This document shows positions 56,179-64,000 of a stretch of 64,000 nucleotides of DNA, piece after piece. The notes below the pieces were generated by a model. It saw only the letters and a list, made by a program, of their open reading frames with translations. It made no database searches and was not told where the DNA came from. A program made the position numbers and the translations under genes. The DNA comes from Atherix ibis (Eukaryota; Arthropoda; Insecta; Diptera; Athericidae). Position 1 is the first letter of the stretch, and each line of letters begins with the position of its first letter. Location: assembly GCA_958298945.1 (NCBI GenBank), contig OY282605.1, forward strand, positions 24,716,811-24,780,810, in the 5' to 3' direction.

Positions 56179-56349
56179 TACAATGGCTTCTCCACAGTTA
56201 CTTGTGGGTTTTTTTATTTAAAGCCCCGTTAAAAGTTAATTTTGTTTTTTTTGTCGTATCCATTCGCTCGATGGATACGACAAAAAGCAAGATTTGCCTT
56301 TTAACGGGGCTTTAAAACAACCACAACTAACTGTGGAGAAGCCATTGTA
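56179..56349. repeat. Long imperfect hairpin, about 80-bp arms, 7-nt loop
   Basis: Arms 56,179-56,263 and 56,271-56,349 pair along their length with scattered mismatches and small indels. The loop is TCGCTCG. The right arm is rosa coding sequence (QPQLTVEKPLYL). The left arm is its inverted copy. Confidence 0.9.
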
Positions 56350-56690
56350 TCTGTAAAATAAGACTGGCTGGTGTGCGTGTGGTGTGAATGTGTTATTGAA
56401 TCGATGTCTTTGAAAATGAAGAAGTGAATTGACGGTAAGAGTGTCTACTACTTCTGGATCATAAATAAGAGGGCGCGTATTTTTAAGATTTGTGAATGTC
56501 AATTGGCCGCAAAGATCGTGCAATTTGTTGCCGTAGGATTTTTCTTCACGAAAGATCGTATTTGCACAAAAACTGCTCAAACTTAAAACTAACATCCGTG
56601 ATGCAATACAACCCAAAAAAATTACCTCAAAAGGATCGAGTCCTGCAAGAAATAGTGTGGCAGCCATTTCACTTATTTTATATTTTATGC
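56271..56690 (+). pseudogene. rosa-type transposase relic
   Basis: Plus strand: LKQPQLTVEKPLYL and TGWCACGV (the KP..P.RVTVWC region), a gap lacking the second Asp motif, then RFVNVNWPQRSCNLLP (third Asp motif, Asp changed), LKTNIRDAIQ, KNYLKRIESCKK, stop, CGSHFTYFIFYALLAT. The order and spacing match the element at 11,707, and the C-terminus is the most complete here. Confidence 0.72.
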
Positions 56691-56769
56691 ATTATTGGCA
56701 ACTTGAAAAAATCTTTAATTAAACTTTACTTTCCAAAGCACAAAATGAATTTTGAAAATGATTAAAATA

Positions 56770-57285
56770 ACAGGAAAAACGTCTTTTAATTCGTATACGA
56801 AAATTTTATTTAAAACCAAGTACAAAAATCAATATCTCTGGAAAATCCTATTGCCATTACCATAATTTGGCAATTTTTTTTTTGGAATTTTCAAAATTAT
56901 TACCTACAAATTGAGTGTTTAACGTCATAAACAAATCGTTAAGTTTGGAAACATTTTCAGACCTCATCAGAAGTCTATAAAAATGTTTTTGATTTTTTTA
57001 TTTTCACTATTTTGTAGTCTGATTAATATTATTTGGAATACATTTGGTTAAGTTGCCTGTTGATTGATAAGAAGAGACTGACTATCATAAAAATTATGGT
57101 AATCTTTGTTGTAAATCGATATGTAAGATCAATATTCATCGATATAAAAGCGGAATAAAAATGAATTTCAAGCCATTCTAATATGAATAATAAACACATT
57201 GAACTCTTTCGTGAATGTTTTAGTAGATTGAGTCAACGAACTAAGTAAGTTTGATGGACAAATAAGCTGTGCTATGAATAATGGC
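56770..57285. other. AT-rich spacer, nothing recognised
   Basis: No coding content recognised. Confidence 0.4.
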
Positions 57286-57289
57286 TTAA

Positions 57290-57500
57290 TCGGAAGTCCA
57301 ATAGTGGAACTGTAAACGGAACGATTCCGTTCCTTATTTAAGGTTAATGTCAACATTAGCTGAACATCGTCATAGCACGTACATTGATATGATTATTTTG
57401 TATACAGATGGATCCCGAAATGGAGACAAAATGGTCAATATTGGCTGGCGTCAATTTATTTTAAAACAATCGCCGTGTGTAAAGATAATGGCTGTATCAC
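57290..57500 (+). pseudogene. LINE RNase H fragment
   Basis: The plus frame around 57,390-57,480 reads IILYTDGSRNGDKMVNIGWR, the first catalytic Asp motif (YTDGS) of the RNase H domain found in I-, R1- and Jockey-type LINEs. Upstream residues up to about 57,290 may be the preceding linker. No RT is present. Confidence 0.5.
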
Positions 57501-58583
57501 ATGTAAATATCGTCTATAACAATTAGGATACATTAACGTTTATTTCTCATGCAAATGTTGGGTTTATCTCACACCAAATGCCATTATGCTAATCATCGTC
57601 TAAGCTGGTCGAGTTGCGGTTCACACGCTTCCTCCCAACTTCCAATTCAGAGATGTCGCAGACTCTTGAAATCGAAGTTGCCCTCTTACTCTTTCTAAAG
57701 CCCCCCCAAAGGTCTACAACACGTTCAGACATACTTTCTGAACTTAAAAGCCTACTGCTACTACTGTACACACGGTCTTCCCCAATCTGTCTCCGCCTCT
57801 CATCTACTTTCTGTGTTTTTAATTAAATCAATCGGCCACAAAGAGGCTAGCTAGTTCTGATTACTTAGACCCCATGAGGATGACTTTTTACATTTGTACG
57901 ATTATAGCCGTCCCAGACATTGGTACTTTTGCGTCGCCTTGGTATTCAATTAAATAGCCAAGTTGGAGTGGAGTGGCACAAAGTCAATTACATCGGAAGC
58001 CAGACTCTCCAAAGCTAGAAGTTTGTAATTGTCGTACTCGTACAAATGGGGGGATCTTTTTCATGCAAAAAAAAAAGTATTAGTACGACTATTTATCGTG
58101 TTGACATTAAATTATCGGTCAAGTTTTTTAATTAATTCATTTTTCATAAATTCTTTCGATGAATTTTTATACGATTTTTCTTTCTTAATTTGGTTAACTT
58201 GGAATACAACGAATTTTGTGTTTTTTTTTTTGTTGAAATAATTTTTACAGGAAGGCATAGTTAAGTATAGATAAATCTAAACGGAATTGTAAAAAAGTAC
58301 TCCAGAATCTTGTGATACTCCCTGAATCAAGAGGTTAACGGCCGTTCCAATTATGTTGCTGCTATTAATTTAAAATTTATTCTCATTTAGAGTAAATTTC
58401 TTTTCGTTTTTTTTTCTTTTAAATTTATTCAAAATGATTGTTTTTTGTTTATTATTTTCATTTAACTGAAATAAGATATCTTAAACTGGAAATGTTTAAA
58501 TATCTGAAGATGTATTAGTTAATTGGGAACGTTAAATAATTCGTTTTTTTTTATAACAAGGAGATTTTTTAACATGATGAATA
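57501..58583. other. Spacer, partly GC-richer, unrecognised
   Basis: 57,590-57,960 is less AT-rich with serine/leucine-rich open frames on both strands but no recognised motif. It may be further LINE sequence. The rest is AT-rich. Confidence 0.4.
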
Positions 58584-59854
58584 CGAGGGTCATTTAACAA
58601 GTACTTAGCCTACAAAAGAAAAACGAAAATTTTGGAAAGGTGGCAATTTATTTTTTCACATAATCTCCTTCAAGTTCGATACACTTGGCCCAGCGATGCT
58701 CTAACTTTTTTAACCCGTCCAAAAAATACATTTTCTCGAGGGAAGTAAAATAGGCCTCCGTGGCGACGATGACCTCCTCATTCGACCCAAATCTATTCCC
58801 GGCGAGTGATTTTTTCAGGTTTGGAAACAAAAATTAGTCACAGGGGGCCAAATTTGGAGAGTACGGTGGATGGGGCAGCAATTCGTAGCGCAATTCGACC
58901 AATTTGGCCATGGCGACGGCGGAGGTGTGAGCCGGCGCGTTGTCGTGGTGGAACAGCACTTTTTTCTTCGCAAAGCGGGGCAGCTTTTTCTTCAATTCTA
59001 CGTCAAATCGGCCTAATAAGTCACCTCGATTCTCGAGGTAATCGATGTGGATCACACCTTGTGAATCCCAGAAAACGGTGGCCATCACCTTTCCGGCCGA
59101 TCGAACAGTCTTCGCCTTCTTCGGAGCACGTTCGCCGGGTGAAGTCCACTGTTTCGACTGTTCCTTGGTCTCTGGTGTGTACCAGTGAATCCATGTTTCG
59201 TCGACGGTCACGAAACGACGCAAGAACTCCGCTGGATTGCGCTGAAACAGCGCCAAACACGCCGCCGATGTGGTCTCACGGTTGCGCTTGTTTTCCGGTG
59301 TGAGCAAACGCGGCACCCATCGCGCCGACAGCTTTCTCATGCCCAGTTCTTCGTGTAGAATATGATGCACCGTTCCTACTGCGATGCCCACAGTCTCAGC
59401 TATCTCGTGAACCTTCAATCGACGGTCTGCCAACACGAGATCGTGGACTTTTTTAACGTTTTCCTCCGCAGCAGCCGTTTTCGGGGCACCTGGGCGTGGC
59501 TCATCAAAAACCGACGTGCGGCCACGAACAAACTCGTTGAACCAATTCTTGACGGTCGCCATCGAAGGAGAAGAGTCACCATACACAGCATCCAAGCGAT
59601 CTTTGATTTCGCTGCGCGTTTCCCTTCTAAAAACAAGAATCTAATCACCGAACGATATTGTTCTTTTTCCATTTTTGTGCAACCGACCGACACGCTCGCT
59701 TTCAAAGGCTCTCAAAACAAAACTAATGAAGGGAATCGACTGAAACTTTGACAGTAGGCTACCAAAAAAAAGGATGTACTGCACGATGGTAATTTTCTTT
59801 TGTGACAGCAGTTCCATCGGGCGGTGAGACTAAGTACTTGTTGAATGACCCTCG
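58584..59854 (-). mobile_element. Mariner, copy B of a near-identical pair
   Basis: TIRs CGAGGGTCATTTAACAAGTA (58,584) and the complement of CGAGGGTCATTCAACAAGTA (ending 59,854), with TA at 58,582-58,583 and 59,855-59,856. The length is 1,271 bp, including the 5' UTR segment absent from copy A (27,610-28,797). Confidence 0.95.
58648..59672 (-). pseudogene. Mariner transposase, few lesions
   Basis: Start ATG 59,672 (MEKEQYRSVIRFLFLEGK). A frameshift near 59,620 is followed by a long open stretch: VKNWFNEFVRGRTSVFDEPR, EENVKKVHDLVLADRRLKVH, MRKLSARWVPRLLTPEN, FVTVDETWIHWYTPET (first Asp), FWDSQGVIHIDYLENRGDLL (a 24-bp in-frame deletion relative to copy A), LFHHDNAPAHTS (second Asp) and PYSPNLAPCD (third Asp). 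It then has a TAA where copy A has Tyr, and ends HRWAKCIELEGDYVKK at 58,648. Lesions differ from those of copy A. Confidence 0.94.
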
Positions 59855-60076
59855 TAGTAACCAAATATCATCCTAAGTTTAACTTCCTTAACTTACGAAA
59901 TCTTCCAACCATTCCCTTTTCAAATGTCGATGTATGTTATCGGGTAGGAAAAAGTGAAGACTTATTATGGAATGAAAGTTAATTGTGAAAATTTTTTTGT
60001 AACGAATAATAGACAATTAATATTTAGGCTATAATGAATGACACTATTACGCACAAAAATCCTTCGAACAATCTTG

Positions 60077-60177
60077 ATTGACCCTTTCTGATCCCTCAAG
60101 TGAGCTACTTCTGCGAGAATGATCAAATCAATCATTCTCGCAGAAGTAGCCCACTTACGGGATCTAAAAGGGTCAAT
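60077..60177. repeat. Hairpin, 47-bp arms, 7-nt loop
   Basis: Arms 60,077-60,123 and 60,131-60,177 match at 42 of 47 positions. The loop is CAAATCA. Confidence 0.93.
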
Positions 60178-60195
60178 CCTTTAAGTACAACGCTT

Positions 60196-60300
60196 CTTAC
60201 TGTAACTCTCTGAGTGGAAGTACTCACCATGTACGCTTAAAACAGAAAACTGGTATTATAGGAGTTGGGTGCCTCATGGTTGTTGCTCAAACCGTACCCG
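60196..60300. repeat. Segment shared with 42,097-42,200
   Basis: See the entry at 42,097. Possible R1 3' UTR. Confidence 0.4.
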
Positions 60301-60394
60301 ACCAAGGTGAGGTGCATTTGGCTAAAACGTAGTGGATGTGGTCAATTTCTACATCACGGGTACATTCTTTGGACTATAACTTTTTTTTGTCATA

Positions 60395-60587
60395 CAGGGT
60401 GGGCCAACTTAGACCCATCATGGATCATCGTTGATACTTTGTGCTCGAAAGTGTCAACGATGATCCATCTGTGTCTACTCGTCTGAGGATGTTTCCTTAC
60501 AAAATTCAATTGGCTCAAGAATTATTGCCGAGGAATGCACCTCAATAGCTACAATATGTCAAAGTCAATCAAAGTTCTCCCACCCTG
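60395..60587 (+). mobile_element. rosa-derived miniature element, 193 bp
   Basis: Short TIRs (CAGGGTGGG at 60,395 and complement ending 60,587) with TA on both sides. The interior retains MFPYKIQLAQELLPRNAP, the YPYKiQL.QEL segment of rosa-type transposases, and a hairpin at 60,420-60,468. So it is an internally deleted derivative, not a random palindrome. Confidence 0.7.
60420..60468. repeat. Hairpin, 21-bp arms, 7-nt loop
   Basis: ATGGATCATCGTTGATACTT-type arms (60,420-60,440 and 60,448-60,468) have one mismatch. The loop is GTGCTCG. Confidence 0.93.
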
Positions 60588-60739
60588 TAGTAAGGTCGAA
60601 ATCATTGAAAAACAAAGTGTGGGATGATTTGGTCATGACATATACTTGGTCATATTTGTATACGTCCCCACGGAATCGACAGCAGGCAATACTTTCTGGA
60701 GCAGGGATTGATTGAAATCACTTCTCTGTTGAATTATTT

Positions 60740-62105
60740 CTACCGTTTCCTTTCGCGCTCATTAGACATTGTCTTTCTATAGCCCCCACTACATTCCCCG
60801 GCGTCAGGGCCCCGCCAGCACACTTTTAAGCCTCTCCTCTTTTCGCATTGAATCGGGTGCAGTAAAAAACACGTGCTCCTCACATACATTCTGTCACTAT
60901 AGGCGCACATTGGGCTTGAATCCAATTTAAAGCTGTATTGGTAAGCCCAAAAACATTCGTGTCCCGTCAAAATTTGGGATAGTTAGTATCCAACATCACC
61001 ATGTCATCAATCTATCCACGGATCCAACGCCGAGTTGAAACGATGAGTCCATTTGTCATCGGGGTAATTATGCCAACGATTTTCCCACCTCCTCTTGGTC
61101 TCAGATCTTTCCTCCATACGAGCCTCAATTCGCGTCACAGTGTCGCACCGACCTCTCCGGCGGTAGAGCCTCTGACGCTCATCTGTCAGTACTTCAATCG
61201 ATACCACGACACAAATTGGGGATGTTATGCTAACAATTTTGCCACCTCTTCTTGGACTCATATACTTCCTCCGTACGAGCCTCGACTCGTGTCACAGCGT
61301 CACACCGACGTCCCCGGCGGTACAGCCTCCGACGCTCATCTGCCAGTATGATTTCGATCGATACAACAACACAAATGGCATCGTATGATACCATTCGAAA
61401 TGCGCAGGCCATCCTCAATGCACTTCTTCGGTAGACTGAGACAACTCCACTCACATAGGTTGCTCTAACTAACCTATCCGCCCAAATTGGTCCAGCATAC
61501 AGCAGAAATGACTCGACCACAGTCGTCAACGGAGCCCTCCTACTCTGTATGGGTCCCAGAAGATTCGGCATCAGGTGCGCCAGGGCCATCATTATCCCCA
61601 CCGCCTTCCCACCAAAGTATATAAGGTGTTCCTGAAACCATAGCCTTGCGGTAATCATCACCCCTAGAGAGATGTTCTCAAGATCACAACATGTTCACCA
61701 ATCCTACTAGTGATATGTTCTCTATTGTTCCTGCCCGTGATAAGGACTGCCTTGGTCTTATGGTCCGCCAGCCTAAAACCAGCTGTCAGGAGCCAACTTC
61801 GAACTAAAGCAACAGTCTCATTATACCATAGATCTACTTTACGACCACAGCAAATTCTGTGATTCTCGCCTTCTCTGGGATATGGAGTCAGAATATTCCA
61901 GAAACGAGCCCTGCACGACCCCTCGAGAATCTGTATGATCTTTCCGGAACACCCATTGAGCCCAGGGCATCAAGAATACAATTTCATCTCGCCGAATTCA
62001 AGGCGTTCTTTACATCAAGGGTTACGATAGCACAGTACTTTATGGAGCCTCTTCTCCACCTTTTGCCGTCGATAGCTTTACGCCGGGTGCTGCAACTCTA
62101 GATGA
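60740..62105 (-). pseudogene. R1-clade LINE, C-terminal half, rearranged
   Basis: Minus strand: VRSWLLTAGFRLADHKTKAV and LITGRN near 61,740-61,830, GKAVGIMMALAHLMPNLLGP and VVESFLLYAGPIWADRLV (61,430-61,620), CVVVSIEIILADERRRLYRR at about 61,310-61,370, repeated with changes as CVVVSIEVLTDERQRLYRRR at 61,160-61,210. A tail MTGHECFWAYQYSFKLDSSP (60,905-60,970) resembles the R1 C-terminal 'lTGHGcFg.YL.r' zinc-knuckle region. The catalytic RT motifs upstream are reduced to traces (62,000-62,105). Confidence 0.72.
61061..61377. repeat. Diverged tandem duplication, 157-160 bp
   Basis: 61,061-61,217 and 61,218-61,377 align along their length (CACCTCxTCTTGG, CGAGCCTC, GTCACAG.GTC.CACCGAC, CGACGCTCATCTG). 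They duplicate part of the R1 coding region. Confidence 0.85.
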
Positions 62106-62700
62106 TATTAGAGGTTTAGATACCCCTTGCTACCAACAGTTGGGGTAATTAGCTTACATATGTTTATTGGCTGTTAGAACTTTTCTACCTGGGATGGATG
62201 TAGCTGGAAGAGGGTTTTGGTAGAGTTGAGTGGAGGAATTTACCGTAGAGTGGAAACAAATTTGCGGGTTTGACTGCATGAGGCAATTTAAGTAATAAAT
62301 CAAAGGAAGTGGAGGTTGATAATGAGTATGCTGAGTGCAACTATCTGGATCTATTGTAGTTAGCTGGACCGGTGAAATCCATAAAAATTACAGGTCTGTT
62401 TTGCGCTGTTTATGCCAATCCTAATCCCGCAGGAATATCGTTTTCTGACAAAAACTGGCCACGTCACAGGGGCTAAAAACCTTTTGATTGAGGTTTTTTA
62501 TAAAAAACTTGGTTGAAACTTTGTCGTTGAGGCACAAATACCTCATTCGTTCCACATTTTCATCAATTATCTATATTGAAGGTCTCTCTGAGCGAGATAC
62601 ATTTTCTACTGACTTCAGATCCTTAAAAATGTTTAATACCACAAAAAAACGTGTGCTCTTTTACCTCGGAAATTAACCAAAATTGTAGAGATGATGTCCG
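62106..62700. other. Spacer, nothing recognised
   Basis: Near 62,335 a stretch (TGCAACTATCTGGATCTA...TAGCTGGAC) resembles the pair at 43,205 and 43,252 beside another R1 copy, suggesting R1 3' UTR. Confidence 0.4.
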
Positions 62701-62701
62701 C

Positions 62702-63840
62702 AGTGTTGCCAGATTACTTTCAGTGATGCCATTTCTTTCTTAAGCCCACCACCCGGTACAATTATAAAGGTATTATTCTAAGAACGAATATTGTAGGTAT
62801 AAATATTATTACAAGAGTGGACAAAAAAATTTGATATTTTTAACCTACTTGAAAATATCGTTCGAAAAGGTTTGATTTAATAATGAGAAGTCAAAGTGGT
62901 GGGGGGTGGGGGTTGTTTGATTAAGAATTTTCTCGAGTTTTTTACGCACATTATGTCATCAAAAAAAAAAATTACTGCGCACATATTTGACTTATCACGC
63001 TCATATGTACTCCATATCTAGAAGGGACTAACGTACAATCTATATAGTGAGCATCTCCGCAGTGTTGCCAGATTGCTGTCAGCGATGTCATTTATTTTCT
63101 TAAACACACCACCCGGTACAATTATTTAGGCATTATTCTAAGAACGAATATTGTAGGTATAAATATTATTACAAGAGTGGACAAAGAACACTCCTCTGAG
63201 GAACACCAACGTGAAAAGGTAATAATTCCACAGAATTTGATATTTTTAACCTACTTGAAAATATCGTTCGAAAAGGTTTGATTTAATAATGAGAAGTAAA
63301 AGTGGTGGGGGGTGGGGGTTGTTTGATAAAGAATTTTCTCGAGTTTTTTACGCACATTATGTCATCAAAAAAAAAAAATTACTGCGCTCATATTTGACTT
63401 ATCACGCTCATAATTATCGGATGAGGTTGAAGCTTGTACTCCACATCTAGAAGGGACTAACGTACAAGATATATAGTGAGGATCTCCGCAGTGTTGCCAG
63501 ATTGCTGTCAGCGATGTCATTTATTTTCTTAAACACACCACCCGGTACAATTATTTAGGCATTATTCTAAGAACGAATATTGTAGGTATAAATATTATTA
63601 CAAGAGTGGACAAAGAACACTCCTCTGAGGAACACCAACGTGAAAAGGTAATAATTCCACAGAATTTGATATTTTTAACCTACTTGAAAATATCGTTCGA
63701 AAAGGACAGATTTAATAATATGATCTTAAGAGGGTTTCGGGGGGGTACTAGTTGTTTGATTAAAAATTTTCTTGAGTTTTTTACGCACATTATGTTATTA
63801 ATTAAAAAAAATTACTGCGCACATATTTGGAAGTTGCGTT
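62702..63840. repeat. Tandem array, about 429-bp unit, three copies
   Basis: Units start at the word AGTGTTGCCAGATT at 62,702, 63,061 and 63,490. The first is 359 bp because segments present in the second are missing, the second is 429 bp, and the third is incomplete. Each has CACCACCCGGTACAATTAT, GTAGGTATAAATATTATTAC and a G-rich stretch (GGGGGGTGGGGG in two). In units 2 and 3 the minus strand reads VGVPQRSVLCPLL, a scrap of LINE RT. Confidence 0.93.
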
Positions 63841-64000
63841 TTTTAATTAAATTAATTATTTTATCATTTGAAAAAATTATTGATTAATTAAAACTAAAGA
63901 AGTTAGAAAATGATAACCTGTAGTAATTTTTTTTTAATTCCTTGACTGGTGCATCTGCGGCTAGTATGCAGTTGTGTTGAGTTAGAATCCAGCTAGTGAC
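63841..64000. other. AT-rich end of window
   Basis: Nothing recognised. Confidence 0.4.

Noticed and set aside
12817..56667. A repeated peptide (R)LLAGLDPFEVIFDEF..Y at 12,817, 19,350 and 45,505 (plus) and 56,667 (minus) looked like a conserved unknown coding motif.
   Set aside because: On the opposite strand each copy reads as the C-terminus of a rosa transposase (NYFKRI..CKKS). The shared peptide is the antisense of that conserved region.
57589..57826. Opposing serine/leucine-rich open frames.
   Set aside because: No recognisable domain on either strand. Left as unassigned spacer, possibly LINE-derived.
62702..63840. Possible CRISPR or gene array at the window end.
   Set aside because: Units of about 429 bp without coding content. 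It is a tandem satellite-type repeat.

Overview
This is a 64-kb, very AT-rich eukaryotic window. Nothing in it is prokaryotic. The density of mariner families, plus Jockey-, R1-, CR1/Jockey- and RTE-type non-LTR retrotransposons and a Helitron trace, point to an arthropod, most probably an insect. I found no intact host gene, no rRNA or tRNA gene, no CRISPR array and no LTR element. The window reads as a transposon graveyard, such as a gene-poor or heterochromatic interval. Host-like candidates are limited to an unrecognised coding-like fragment near 37.8-38.1 kb and a GC/CpG-richer island near 51.58-51.9 kb with a possible upstream exon ending at 50,893.

Layout. 0-5 kb: LINE RNase H relic, Helitron helicase tail, mellifera-type mariner relic, and a nearly complete RT of an RTE-like LINE. 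5-8.4 kb: fused relics of two mariner lineages, then empty AT-rich DNA. 8.46-11.0 kb: an irritans-type mariner split by a younger mariner. 11.1-13.6 kb: LINE pieces, one split by a rosa-type DD41D element, then more rosa relics. 14.18-15.48 kb: a TIR-bounded mariner with an uninterrupted 350-residue transposase, the only intact coding sequence. 15.5-17.8 kb: Jockey LINE. 19.7-22.4 kb: LINE split by a rearranged mellifera-type mariner. 22.6-25.5 kb: two mariners and two adjacent perfect hairpins. 27.5-29.2 kb: mariner inside a rosa element. 29.6-36.1 kb: R1 and Jockey LINEs. 36.5-40.2 kb: mariner relic, unknown coding fragment, LINE, inverted-end mariner. 42.2-43.1 kb: GAA/GAT microsatellite. 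43.3-44.5 kb: R1. 45.5-48.4 kb: rosa, another mariner, and a Mos1-type mariner. 52.3-57.5 kb: rosa, Jockey, minisatellite and several hairpins. 58.6-59.85 kb: second copy of the 27.6-kb mariner. 60.4-62.1 kb: rosa-derived mini-element and R1. 62.7-63.8 kb: tandem array with a unit of about 429 bp.

How the parts relate. The nesting gives relative ages. Jockey and CR1-like LINEs and rosa elements were targets for later mariner insertions, and all clear mariner insertions duplicate TA. Superimposed on the transposons is a repeated structure that TIRs do not explain: ten short-loop fold-back palindromes (arms 16-85 bp), five of them with loops of exactly 7 nt. For three, a related sequence elsewhere in the window carries only one arm, so the second arm looks like a templated inverted copy. 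That recurring fold-back signature, together with the domain-shuffled mellifera-type mariners, is the most unusual content here.
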